Source: Oscillospiraceae bacterium
Lineage (GTDB): Bacteria > Bacillota > Clostridia > Oscillospirales > Ruminococcaceae
Length of the DNA: 49,321 bases
Assembly (NCBI GenBank): GCA_900770195.1
Contig: CAAGJI010000080.1
Location: 1 to 49,321, forward strand
Direction: 5' to 3'
Under the pieces are notes generated by a model, which worked only from the letters and a program-made list of their open reading frames with translations, was not told where the DNA came from and did not search any database. Shown here piece by piece: positions 25,310-33,375 of this stretch (position 1 is the stretch's first letter; every line of letters begins with the position of its first letter). The position numbers and the translations under genes are program-made.

Positions 25310-26041
25310 ATGATACATATTGCGATATGCGATGATGAAGAAGTATTTGTTGAGAAAATACGGAGTGAAGCAAGGGCGGTTCTTGAAACGCAGGACGAAG
25401 ATTTTGAAATTTTTTGCTATACTGATGGAAACAAACTTCTTGCAGATTATGAAGTAAAAAAATTCGACCTTGTTTTGCTTGATATTGATATGCCTGATGT
25501 TGATGGGTTTGAGGTGGCTGAGAAATTAAATAAGATTAATGAAAAAATAATAATAGGATTTGTTACAAGCAGAGACGATCTTGTATTTGATGTTTTTAAT
25601 CTTAGTTTTGAAATATATGCATTTATAAGAAAATCAAATAGTTTAAGAGAACTTGCAAATCAACTTCAAAAAATGTGTAATGCATTTCAAAAAAACAAGA
25701 AATCAATAGTTTTTAAAATTTTCAGAAGTACTATTGAAGTAAAAATATCAGATATACTTTATTTTGAATCTTTCAGCCATAAAATTTATATGAATTATAA
25801 GAAAAAAGATAAGATAGAACAGATTCAGATAATAGATAAAATGGATAATATTCAGCAAAAAACATCAAAGTATAATTTTATAAGAGTAAATTCAGGTTGT
25901 GTTGTTAATCCTGTATTTATAGATTTTATTGATAAAAAAGAAAAAACATTAATTCTGATTGATGGAAAAAAGCTGAATATAAGCAGGTATAGGATTAATG
26001 ATGTTCTGAAAGGTTTTCAGATATCAAGGAGGAGTTTATAA
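25310..26041 (+). CDS. LytTR-type response regulator (AgrA-like)
   Basis: The 243 residues have a receiver domain with the acidic pair DD (8-9), phosphoacceptor Asp58 in LLDIDMPDVDG, and a conserved lysine in AFIRKSN. From about 140 on there is a LytTR DNA-binding domain (VKISDILYFESFSHKIYM, FIRVNSGCVVNPVFID). Such regulators bind paired 9-bp repeats about 21 bases apart, and such a pair lies upstream of agrB. The stop overlaps the kinase start in TAATG, so the two proteins are made together. Confidence 0.92.
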   Translation: MIHIAICDDEEVFVEKIRSEARAVLETQDEDFEIFCYTDGNKLLADYEVKKFDLVLLDIDMPDVDGFEVAEKLNKINEKIIIGFVTSRDDLVFDVFNLSFEIYAFIRKSNSLRELANQLQKMCNAFQKNKKSIVFKIFRSTIEVKISDILYFESFSHKIYMNYKKKDKIEQIQIIDKMDNIQQKTSKYNFIRVNSGCVVNPVFIDFIDKKEKTLILIDGKKLNISRYRINDVLKGFQISRRSL

Positions 26042-27363
26042 TGGAGATATTCTCTAATGTTATTGAAATAACAGCATCATTATTTGAGGTGTTTGTGATA
26101 CTGTTATTTATAAACAGATTTTTAAATTTGAAATATTTAAAAAAACATTTTAAAATTCAGTTTGTTGTTTCTTTTATCATAATAGGAATGTATATGGTTA
26201 TTTCGCAGTATCTTCAAAATTATGTTTTTGAAAAATATACAGGAATTTTTGATATCATCGGAATGCTGTTGTTTATTATTTATACGGTTGTCTTATTTGA
26301 TGCAAAAATATTATACAAAATTCTTGTTCCAACATTATCAATTTCATTTATTATGATAGCAAACAGTGCAATGGTTATGCTTTTTACAAATGTATTCGGT
26401 ATAAGCGGTAAAGAACTTTTTACAGTTTTAGGATTGCCAAGAATAATTGTTATGTTTTCTGGAAAAATTTTATATTTAATATTATCCGAAATGATTTTAA
26501 AATTTTATAGAAGGAAAAAGACATATTTAAGCAAACCTGAAACGTTTTTTATATGTGGAGCTGTAATATGTTCTTTGGTTCTTATGTTTGAACTTATGAA
26601 AGAAATGCTTATGGAATCTGAGAAAGACATTTCAATGTATATACTCTTACTTACAAGCACAATTTTAATCGATATTTTTATGTTTTTTGCTTTAAAACTT
26701 ATATCAGATAAGAACAGAAAAACTTTTCAATATCAAATGGAAAAAATGAAAAATGACAATATAGTTAATTTATATAATTCAACAAAAACAATATATAATG
26801 AGCTGCAAATGATGCGTCATGATATGAAAAACAGAATGCTTATACTTTACGATTATATAGAAAAAGATGAAAAAGAGAAAGCATTTGCTTTTATTGATGA
26901 TATGGTTGAAAGTAAATTGAAGAATTTTGTAACATATATAAATACAGGTTCGGATATTATAGATACGGTAATTAATATAAAATTAAACATAGCACGAGAA
27001 CATAACATAGATGTTGAATGTAACATATGTTCTGATTTTGAAACGAACGACAATGAAAATATTGTTGCAGTTATTTCAAATGCAATAGATAATGCAATAG
27101 AAGCATCGGAAAAAGTAAAAAATCCACATATAACACTTTCGATAGTTGATAAAAGAAAGTATACTGATGTAACTGTGAGCAATCTTATAGAAGAGTCTGT
27201 TTTGAAAAAAAATGAAGCACTTGAAACTTCTAAAAAGGAAAAAAATTTACATGGTTTTGGTATAAATTCAATGAAAAAAATTTGTAATGAGTGCAACGGA
27301 ATGCTTGAATTTTATGAGATTCTCAATTCATTTGTTATACATATTATGTTTCCTAAAAAATAA
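26041..27363 (+). CDS. AgrC-like sensor histidine kinase (HPK10 family)
   Basis: The 440 residues start with six or seven membrane helices (about 1-220), the peptide-sensing part of AgrC-type kinases. The phosphoacceptor region reads MMRHDMKNRM at about residue 260, typical of the HPK10 group. The ATPase domain has the N box ISNAIDNAIEAS near 345 and a late G box (LHGFGINSMKKI). By analogy it senses the peptide made from AgrD and phosphorylates the regulator encoded just before it. The C-terminus is complete. Confidence 0.9.
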   Translation: MEIFSNVIEITASLFEVFVILLFINRFLNLKYLKKHFKIQFVVSFIIIGMYMVISQYLQNYVFEKYTGIFDIIGMLLFIIYTVVLFDAKILYKILVPTLSISFIMIANSAMVMLFTNVFGISGKELFTVLGLPRIIVMFSGKILYLILSEMILKFYRRKKTYLSKPETFFICGAVICSLVLMFELMKEMLMESEKDISMYILLLTSTILIDIFMFFALKLISDKNRKTFQYQMEKMKNDNIVNLYNSTKTIYNELQMMRHDMKNRMLILYDYIEKDEKEKAFAFIDDMVESKLKNFVTYINTGSDIIDTVINIKLNIAREHNIDVECNICSDFETNDNENIVAVISNAIDNAIEASEKVKNPHITLSIVDKRKYTDVTVSNLIEESVLKKNEALETSKKEKNLHGFGINSMKKICNECNGMLEFYEILNSFVIHIMFPKK

Positions 27364-27369
27364 TATTTT

Positions 27370-27410
27370 TACCATTTACGCAGATTCAGATACCATTTAC
27401 GCAGATTCAG
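27370..27410 (+). promoter_or_regulatory. Tandem 21-bp direct repeat, probable binding site of the LytTR regulator
   Basis: The unit TACCATTTACGCAGATTCAG begins at 27370 and again at 27391, identical over 20 bases with a period of 21. It lies directly upstream of the -35 of agrBD. LytTR regulators recognise paired repeats on one face of the helix with this spacing, so this is a likely site for the product of the gene at 25310. Confidence 0.75.
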
Positions 27411-27439
27411 TTGACAAAAATAGAAAATAGCTGTATTAT
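27411..27439 (+). promoter_or_regulatory. Promoter of agrB-agrD
   Basis: TTGACA (27411-27416), 17 bases, TATTAT (27434-27439). The first base of the -35 touches the end of the second 21-bp repeat, as in class II activation. The agrB start is 21 bases downstream of the -10, so the leader is very short. Confidence 0.8.
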
Positions 27440-27460
27440 TTAGACAGAGGTGGGAAGTCC

Positions 27461-28060
27461 ATGATAAGAAAACTGTCAAATAATACAGCATTATTTTTAT
27501 GTAAAAAAAGTAATTGTAAAGAGGAAATGTTAGAAATCGTTTCGTACGGAATTGAAGCACTTATTTCCCTTTTAATAAATACAGTTATTGTTATTATATG
27601 TGGTGTTTTGACACACAATATTTTGGCATCTGCTATTTACTATATTTCTTTTTTGAGTATGAGATTTTTATATGGTGGTTATCATGCAAAGAGTCATTTG
27701 AAATGCAAATTGATTTTTGCCATTGTTACATTTTTGGTACTTTTGTTTGTATCATTAATCAGATATTTTACTTTTGCAGATAATTGCGTGTTATTAATTG
27801 TGAGTATTATTCCACTTCTTGTATTAAAACCTGAAGTAAGCAAGAAAAGATTCGATATTTTCAGGATTAGAAAAATATCAGTAGGGATATCTTTGATATG
27901 GAGTATATTGGATTTGGTATTGTTCAGCGTTAACAGAGAAGTTTCAATGGCAGTATCATTAAGTATAGCTGTTGTAAGTATTTCTCTTTTAATAAAAAAA
28001 TCAGTAAAGGAGGGGTTGAGCTATGAATACATTGATAAATGTAATAGCAAAAGTAGCTGA
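27461..28060 (+). CDS. agrB: AgrB-like cysteine endopeptidase and peptide cyclase
   Basis: The 199-residue membrane protein has about five hydrophobic segments. The catalytic pair of AgrB is visible as His75 and Cys82 in GGYHAKSHLKC, with the same seven-residue spacing as His77 and Cys84 of the staphylococcal enzyme. AgrB cuts the C-terminal part of AgrD and closes the peptide ring. An AGAGGTGGG site precedes the start. The last 38 bases overlap the start of agrD in another frame, so expression is coupled. Confidence 0.92.
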   Translation: MIRKLSNNTALFLCKKSNCKEEMLEIVSYGIEALISLLINTVIVIICGVLTHNILASAIYYISFLSMRFLYGGYHAKSHLKCKLIFAIVTFLVLLFVSLIRYFTFADNCVLLIVSIIPLLVLKPEVSKKRFDIFRIRKISVGISLIWSILDLVLFSVNREVSMAVSLSIAVVSISLLIKKSVKEGLSYEYIDKCNSKSS

Positions 28061-28187
28061 AATTGCTGCAAGCGTTCCATCTTTTGGCGGATTTTACCAG
28101 CCAGAAGAACCTGAAAGTGTTCGCAAGGCAGCAGAAGCACGCCGTCAGGCAAAGCTTGCTAAAAAAGCAGCAAAGAAGTCAAAGTAA
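28023..28187 (+). CDS. agrD: AgrD-like signal-peptide precursor without cysteine
   Basis: The 54 residues have three parts as in AgrD. An amphipathic N-terminal helix is MNTLINVIAKVAEIAAS. A central peptide follows (SVPSFGGFY, residues 17-25), then a charged tail (QPEEPESVRKAAEARRQ and a Lys/Ala-rich end). There is no cysteine at all, so a thiolactone cannot form. Ser17 or Ser20 could give a lactone, as in the enterococcal peptide GBAP, whose nine-residue ring also has Ser at 1, Phe-Gly at 5-6 and an aromatic at 8. The tail PEEP fits the AgrB cleavage region. The start has a very strong AAAGGAGGGG site inside agrB. The Lys/Ala-rich extension is longer than in classical AgrD. Confidence 0.85.
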   Translation: MNTLINVIAKVAEIAASVPSFGGFYQPEEPESVRKAAEARRQAKLAKKAAKKSK

Positions 28188-28208
28188 TCTTTTTGATTGC
28201 GGATTTAT

Positions 28209-28331
28209 GGGGTGCTGAGTTTTTACTCAGTATTCCCCAAATCATGAAGGTAAAAGTAACATAGTTTTTTAACAACCGAGAAGACTATTCGAAAAACAAA
28301 ATCGGTTATATTTTAAAAGGAGGAAATTATC
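28209..28331 (+). promoter_or_regulatory. Structured leader (copy 1) before the first dockerin gene
   Basis: It begins with a hairpin (GGGG-CTGAG loop CTCAG-CCCC, 28209-28238) without a T-run. An approximately 95-base block follows that recurs almost unchanged before the third dockerin gene, including a second stem AACCGA/TCGGTT and the AAAAGGAGGA ribosome site. Confidence 0.7.
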
Positions 28332-29462
28332 ATGGATAATTTCAAAAAGGCAATAGCAGCCTTAACAGCTATAATATCAATGGCATCTCTTGGCGTAGGT
28401 ACAATTTCAGCGAGTGCTGCAAGTATTACTTACAAACCAGGTGATGTTAATGGAGATGGTTATATAGTTGCTAGTGACATTGTTATGGTTGAAGATTTTA
28501 TTAATGGCAAAAGAACCTTGACATCAGCACAGTTAACAAGAGCAGATGCTAATCATGACTATATTATTGACGAAAAGGATGTATTACTTATTCAAAAGTA
28601 TATAGAGGGAAAAGAAACTTCATACAAAACGACAAGTGAAAAGTTATCAATTCCTGAAAATTCAACAAGGACATATGATAAGTATACATATTCTCCTGGT
28701 GGTGGTAGTAATAAGACGACATACAGTTTATCAAGATTAACTACTACCTCAAAAAGTGTATCAAGTTTAAGCCTTACATCATATAGACCAGAAGGAAGAA
28801 TAGATGCAGAAAATGCAGATATAGTTCAAATAGAAACTGATAACGGAACATTTTCAGGCATTGTTGTCGGAGATCATACTATTGCAACCACAGCAGAAGC
28901 AGTATACGACTCAGACGAGGAGGATTTGCGAACTAATATATCAATTAATGTATATAAAAATTCTAATGCCACTCCAGTTAAATCAAACATATCTCCTCAA
29001 TACATTCATATTCCAAAAGAATATATTACAAATAAAACTTCTTCTTTGAATTATGCATTGATTGAAGTAGATGAATCTATAGATGATTATGGTATCTGGT
29101 CATTTGGTATTACAACAGATGAATTTAAGGCATCAAGTCCAGTTATAGAGGTTAGTGGCTTTAAAAATAATGTGCGTGAAATAAGCTATGCAAATATAAA
29201 ATCAGCAAATACTATACACACTGATAGCTATTCAAAAAATAATATCTTAGAGTGTAATACAAATGACATGGGATATGCATTTTCATCAGGAACAAGACTT
29301 GGCGGTGTTGCAAAGACATTGGATTCTACTGCCTTAGGAATAACATCTGAATTTGCTGGATATAACGATGATGGAACTACCATTTCAGATTCTACAACAT
29401 CAATAATCAAAATAACACCTACTATTGCTCAATTTTATAAGAACAATCCGAATATAAATTAA
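28332..29462 (+). CDS. Secreted dockerin protein with trypsin-like pseudo-protease domain
   Basis: The 376 residues start with a signal peptide ending in ISASAA (about 30). A type I dockerin follows (36-95) with two calcium loops (GDVNGDGYIVASD and ADANHDYIIDEKD). After a Ser/Thr-rich linker, residues 162-375 look like a chymotrypsin-fold protease of the V8/trypsin type (GTFSGIVVGDHTIATTAEAV). In this phrase Glu189 stands where the catalytic His is expected. The acid position near 240 reads NYALIEVD, and the serine region (AFSSGTRLGG, about 316-325) departs from GNSGSP. It is probably not active. The dockerin would attach it to a cohesin on a scaffold or the cell surface. The placement directly after agrD suggests regulated export. 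Confidence 0.75.
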   Translation: MDNFKKAIAALTAIISMASLGVGTISASAASITYKPGDVNGDGYIVASDIVMVEDFINGKRTLTSAQLTRADANHDYIIDEKDVLLIQKYIEGKETSYKTTSEKLSIPENSTRTYDKYTYSPGGGSNKTTYSLSRLTTTSKSVSSLSLTSYRPEGRIDAENADIVQIETDNGTFSGIVVGDHTIATTAEAVYDSDEEDLRTNISINVYKNSNATPVKSNISPQYIHIPKEYITNKTSSLNYALIEVDESIDDYGIWSFGITTDEFKASSPVIEVSGFKNNVREISYANIKSANTIHTDSYSKNNILECNTNDMGYAFSSGTRLGGVAKTLDSTALGITSEFAGYNDDGTTISDSTTSIIKITPTIAQFYKNNPNIN

Positions 29463-29483
29463 TTTAAAAAGGAGGAATGTCAT

Positions 29484-30767
29484 ATGAAAAGACCTATTAA
29501 ACAGGTAGTACCATTTCTATCTTGTTTGACAATTGTATCATCAGCAGGATTAAGCACTGTTTCAGCGTCAGCAGAAGAAATAAAAAAGCCTGTATTTAAT
29601 GTTACAACTGAATATATTGAACCGCAAATTTTAAATTTAAATTCAGGTGACGTAAATACAGATGGAACAATTGACGAAAAAGACTTACAATTATTGAAAG
29701 ATTATCTTGATGGTAAAGTTACTTTCACTTCTGATAACGAGAAAACAGCTGACTATAATGGCGACGGTTCAATAGACAATAAAGATGTTGAAGAATTAGA
29801 AAAATGGATATATAAAATTAGTGGTTATAAAGATCCACATGATGTTTCACTAACAGTTTCAGAAGGTGTTGATCACAATATTTTCAATATCATCGGAACG
29901 TTTGGAGATGTTGATGAAGATGGTCTGTTTACTGATAATGATGTTAATATAATGGTAAAAGCATATTATGAAGAAGTAAGTTTGTCAGAAAAACAAATTT
30001 CTAACGCTGATTATAATCAAAATGGAATTCTCGATTCTGAGGATATATCTGAGGCATACAAAGTGCTTGTATCTACATTTAGTTCAGATAAGTTTACATA
30101 TGAAAAAGATGAAAGTAATTATGACATAAAAAAGAGTAAATCAGATAAATTAAAAACAGTATTACTTTGGACAGGAGATGAAAGTTTAGCAGGTGATGTT
30201 GACGGAGATGGATTTGTCACATTTTCTGATACAGAAAAAATAATAAAATATCTTGATGGACAAGGAAAAATGACTGATATGGCTTTACAAAGAGCTGACG
30301 CAAATCAAGATGGTATTATTTCATATGAAGATGTTGCATATAACGAAGCTGCAATAATGGGAATTAAACCACAGTTGAACGCACATGTTGAAAAATGGGT
30401 AACACCCGAAGATTATGAAAAATATTATAAAAATAAGGAAACATCAGAAGATGCAACTTTAAACAACGTAGATTTAAACAGCACAGAACCAGCGACAGAA
30501 CCAATACCGCCGTCAGAATCATCAGAACCATCAATCGGAACAACAGAAGAAACAAAAGCTGAAAGACTTAAACTCGGCGATATAAATCTTGATGGAGATG
30601 TAACTATTGCAGATGCAGTTATACTTAACAAGTATCTTGTAGGCAGTTCATCACTTTCAGAAGCCTCACAGAAGAACGCTGACTGCGACAAAGACGGCAA
30701 ACTCACATCATCAGACACGCTTGTAATCCTCGATTACGTTGTCGGCTCAATTGATGAGATTAAGTAA
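29484..30767 (+). CDS. Secreted protein with four dockerin-like modules
   Basis: The 427 residues have a signal peptide (cleavage near TVSASA, 30). Four modules with paired EF-hand-like loops follow at about 54-110 (GDVNTDGTIDEKD, ADYNGDGSIDNKD), 140-196 (GDVDEDGLFTDND), 236-292 (GDVDGDGFVTFSD, ADANQDGIISYED) and 363-424 (GDINLDGDVTIAD, ADCDKDGKLTSSD). A Ser/Thr/Glu-Pro linker precedes the last one. No enzymatic domain is visible. Most dockerin proteins have a single module, so four is unusual; it could cross-link several cohesins. A AAAGGAGGA site lies 21 bases after the preceding gene, and the two form an operon. Confidence 0.85.
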   Translation: MKRPIKQVVPFLSCLTIVSSAGLSTVSASAEEIKKPVFNVTTEYIEPQILNLNSGDVNTDGTIDEKDLQLLKDYLDGKVTFTSDNEKTADYNGDGSIDNKDVEELEKWIYKISGYKDPHDVSLTVSEGVDHNIFNIIGTFGDVDEDGLFTDNDVNIMVKAYYEEVSLSEKQISNADYNQNGILDSEDISEAYKVLVSTFSSDKFTYEKDESNYDIKKSKSDKLKTVLLWTGDESLAGDVDGDGFVTFSDTEKIIKYLDGQGKMTDMALQRADANQDGIISYEDVAYNEAAIMGIKPQLNAHVEKWVTPEDYEKYYKNKETSEDATLNNVDLNSTEPATEPIPPSESSEPSIGTTEETKAERLKLGDINLDGDVTIADAVILNKYLVGSSSLSEASQKNADCDKDGKLTSSDTLVILDYVVGSIDEIK

Positions 30768-30783
30768 AGTTTATTCAAAAAAT

Positions 30784-30907
30784 GGAATGCTGAATTAATG
30801 TTCACTATTCCCCAAATCATGAAGGTAAAAGTAACATAGTTTTTTAACAACCGAGGGGATTATGCGAAAAAACAAAATCGGTTATATTTTAAAAGGAGGA
30901 ATGCGTT
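30784..30907 (+). promoter_or_regulatory. Structured leader (copy 2) before the third dockerin gene
   Basis: The arrangement matches copy 1. A hairpin (GGAAT-TGAA / TTCA-ATTCC) is followed at 30806-30901 by a block nearly identical to 28231-28325, ending in AAAAGGAGGA before the start codon. Confidence 0.7.
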
Positions 30908-32512
30908 ATGAAAACTACTTTAAAAAGAACGCTTGCAATGATAATGAGTTTATCTATGCTTGCATCAATGACAGCTTTCACAGCTTCCGCAGAAGAAATC
31001 GAATCTGAATCAACAGTTTCAAATTCAGTAACAGAGGTAGATTCAACAACAGGATTAAATTCATATGAGAATTTTTTCGGATATGAACTTCCAGAGGATT
31101 ATGATGAAGGAAGTATTAAAGACTTAAAGCACAGAATGAGTTTTTTTGACACCTTCGTAATTGATGATGGTTATACATTGAATGACATATTGAACGAATA
31201 CTGTTTTATAGGCTCAAATCATTTTAAAGCGACAGGCAAATGGGGAGATAATGTTGAGTGGGTTTATGATCATGGTAAACTTACAATTTCAGGAAATGGT
31301 CCGATAAAAAGAGTATATGCTTCTTGTGGTCCTGATTATATTGAAGGTGCAAATGCATATGTAGATCCATATAATCTTATGGGAGCTCCATATTGGGTGC
31401 AGGTTTATCCTTGGTCTACATTTGTTGGAAATATATCTGAAATAGTTGTTGAAGACGGCATAACAGAAATTCCAACTGCATGCTTTGCAGGAGTTAGTGC
31501 CGGCATAAAGAAAATGACCTTTGGGAACAGTGTTAAATCAATAGATGCAAATGGATTGTATTTTGGTCGTTCATATGACGATGGAGAACCATTAGACATT
31601 TATTTTTCTGAGCAAAATGCAATTACAAGAAGTATGAATAGTCCTGCCAATATTTTTAGTCAGTCTCACAAAAAAATTACAGTTCATGGATATAAAAACA
31701 GCCCTATGTATTACTACATAGAGGGTGGCAAAAAGGCTTCTATTGTTGGTGATAATGTAGTATTTGAATCACTTGGAGATGCAGAAGGCAAGTATAGTGA
31801 ACACAGATATTCAGGCGATGGTGGTTATAAATACACGATTGATTACGACTACAAATTAGATGTTAACAAAAACACACTTTACGTTACATGGGACGGCAAG
31901 GACGAAGATTGCCTTGATAACTATGTATCAGCAGAAAGTTATCCTTCTGAAATAATCGGAGATACAGATGAAAGCGAACCATATGATTGTGTAAAGACAA
32001 TAGTTATAGGTGATGGAATCAAGAAAATCGGTATACTTGAAAAATGTAAAAATCTTGAAACGCTTGTTATACCTGATAGTGTGAAAAAGATAATATATGA
32101 CCCCGGTTTTCTTGGAGGAGATTCATATGAGACAACACTTACAATTGTAGGAAGTGCAGGATCATATGCAGAAGAATATGCAAAGAAATATGGCATAAAA
32201 TTTGTTGATTTAAAGGAATACAACAGCGAAGAATCAACTTTAAACAGCACAGAATCAGTAACAGAAACACCAACATCAAGCGAAACAGCAGAAGAAACAA
32301 AAGCTGAAAGCCTTAAACTCGGCGATATAAACCTTGATGGAGATGTAACTATTGCAGATGCAATTTTACTTAACAAATATCTTGTAGGCAGTGTAACGCT
32401 TTCAGAAGCTTCACAGAAGAACGCTGACTGTGACAAGGACGGTAAACTCACATCATCAGACACACTTGTAATCCTCGATTACGTTGTCGGCTCAATTGAT
32501 GAAATTAAATAA
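30908..32512 (+). CDS. Secreted BspA-type leucine-rich-repeat protein with C-terminal dockerin
   Basis: The 534 residues have a signal peptide (ends TASAEE, about 29), a unique region, and LRR_5/BspA-like repeats (LTISGNGPIKRV, ISEIVVEDGITEIPTACF, IKKMTFGNSVKSID, VKTIVIGDGIKKIG, LETLVIPDSVKKI). A Thr/Glu linker and a type I dockerin follow at about 472-531. BspA-type repeats usually bind proteins or cells, and the dockerin would place it on a cohesin-bearing surface. The last 200 bases are nearly identical to the end of the preceding gene, a sign of recent duplication. It is separated from that gene by leader copy 2. Confidence 0.85.
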   Translation: MKTTLKRTLAMIMSLSMLASMTAFTASAEEIESESTVSNSVTEVDSTTGLNSYENFFGYELPEDYDEGSIKDLKHRMSFFDTFVIDDGYTLNDILNEYCFIGSNHFKATGKWGDNVEWVYDHGKLTISGNGPIKRVYASCGPDYIEGANAYVDPYNLMGAPYWVQVYPWSTFVGNISEIVVEDGITEIPTACFAGVSAGIKKMTFGNSVKSIDANGLYFGRSYDDGEPLDIYFSEQNAITRSMNSPANIFSQSHKKITVHGYKNSPMYYYIEGGKKASIVGDNVVFESLGDAEGKYSEHRYSGDGGYKYTIDYDYKLDVNKNTLYVTWDGKDEDCLDNYVSAESYPSEIIGDTDESEPYDCVKTIVIGDGIKKIGILEKCKNLETLVIPDSVKKIIYDPGFLGGDSYETTLTIVGSAGSYAEEYAKKYGIKFVDLKEYNSEESTLNSTESVTETPTSSETAEETKAESLKLGDINLDGDVTIADAILLNKYLVGSVTLSEASQKNADCDKDGKLTSSDTLVILDYVVGSIDEIK

Positions 32513-32602
32513 AAGGTTTATTATTTATTAAAAGAATTGATTAAGATAAGGGAATGCCATTGAGTTTGGGTAAGAAAATTAAAATTGAAATAAATCCTGT
32601 CT

Positions 32603-32632
32603 CCCATAGATGCCTTTTCGGGCATTTGTGGG
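32603..32632 (+). terminator. Probable terminator of the dockerin genes
   Basis: A 12-base stem (CCCATAGATGCC with two G-T pairs) and a short loop, followed ten bases later by six T. The delay before the T-run lowers confidence. Confidence 0.5.
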
Positions 32633-32821
32633 GGAAGTCGTTTTTTGGGGAAAGGTTATATTTTCAAGACTTATTTCTAAAAGTATTTTGCTTTTATTTC
32701 TACTTTGTTTTCATTACATTTTTATTTTTTGAGTTAAAATAATAGGTTATTAGTGAAAAACAAGAATTGTAAGAATATATAAAATGCTTATATTGCGTTA
32801 TTTTAATACCAATTGAATTTG

Positions 32822-32983
32822 ATGAGTCTCAATATCAAATATGCTCGTGCTTTGTCATGCAAATATGTAATAATACCTGGAATTTTCAGAGACGAAGGAA
32901 TACTTTTTAATATAGATTTAGATATAGATATAGATGATCTTCATTATTACAGACCCCTTAGAAAAGGTGAAGACAAAATTTAA
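32822..32983 (+). CDS. Doubtful small gene or gene fragment, 53 residues
   Basis: The frame starts with MSLNIKYARALSCKYVIIPG and ends at a TAA. It includes an acidic run of alternating Ile/Leu and Asp. There is no good ribosome site. It may be the remnant of a larger gene lost when the neighbouring element inserted. I recognise no family. Confidence 0.25.
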   Translation: MSLNIKYARALSCKYVIIPGIFRDEGILFNIDLDIDIDDLHYYRPLRKGEDKI

Positions 32984-33231
32984 AAAATTGCATATAGTAC
33001 AATTGAGCACTGACATTTTTACTTCTTTGATATTTAATAAACTTGAGGTTCTAATTTTCAACAGATTAAATATCTTTGATATATTTGATTATATTAATAA
33101 GAGGGTAAAATAAAACCGACCATAGTAAGCAGATTTAAATTGCCTTGTTAAACTTCAATAAAACAAATATGGTAACTAACACATAACTAACAAAATATCT
33201 GTAAATACCTTAAAACAAAGCATTTGTGGTT

Positions 33232-33245
33232 CTCAAAGAGATAAT
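33232..33245. other. Left core-site candidate (attL) of the mobilizable element
   Basis: The 14 bases CTCAAAGAGATAAT recur at 43344-43357 in the same orientation. They lie 131 bases beyond the 3' end of the integrase gene, the expected place for a site used by this type of recombinase. Confidence 0.55.
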
Positions 33246-33300
33246 CGAGCTTACGAAAAGCAACGTATTTTCGGTACTTTTTGTGTGCATATATTGGATA

Positions 33301-33319
33301 TGTTCAACACTTGTTCAAC
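33301..33319. repeat. Left arm-type integrase site candidates
   Basis: TGTTCAAC at 33301-33308 and again at 33312-33319, period 11. They lie between the core candidate and the integrase gene. The right end has a matching pair, TGGACAAC, with the same period. Confidence 0.5.
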
Positions 33320-33375
33320 GTATGCGAGATAATCAGTATTTTGAATGCTCTGTCACATCATGTGGCAGGGCATTT

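Larger units (their letters stand above)
32513..33375. other. Gene-poor stretch between the dockerin genes and the mobilizable element
   Basis: It holds a hairpin (32603-32632), one doubtful small frame (32822-32983), a pair of TAACTAACA direct repeats near 33172-33191, the left core candidate (33232-33245) and arm repeats (33301-33319). A 62-residue frame at 32554-32742 is hydrophobic and lacks a ribosome site, so I do not call it. Confidence 0.6.

Noticed and set aside
26853..27296. Antisense frame of 147 residues within the histidine kinase gene
   Set aside because: It lies across the kinase ATPase motifs on the opposite strand and has no own start signals.
32554..32742. 62-residue frame after the third dockerin gene
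   Set aside because: It spans the terminator-like hairpin, is aromatic and low in complexity, and has no ribosome site.
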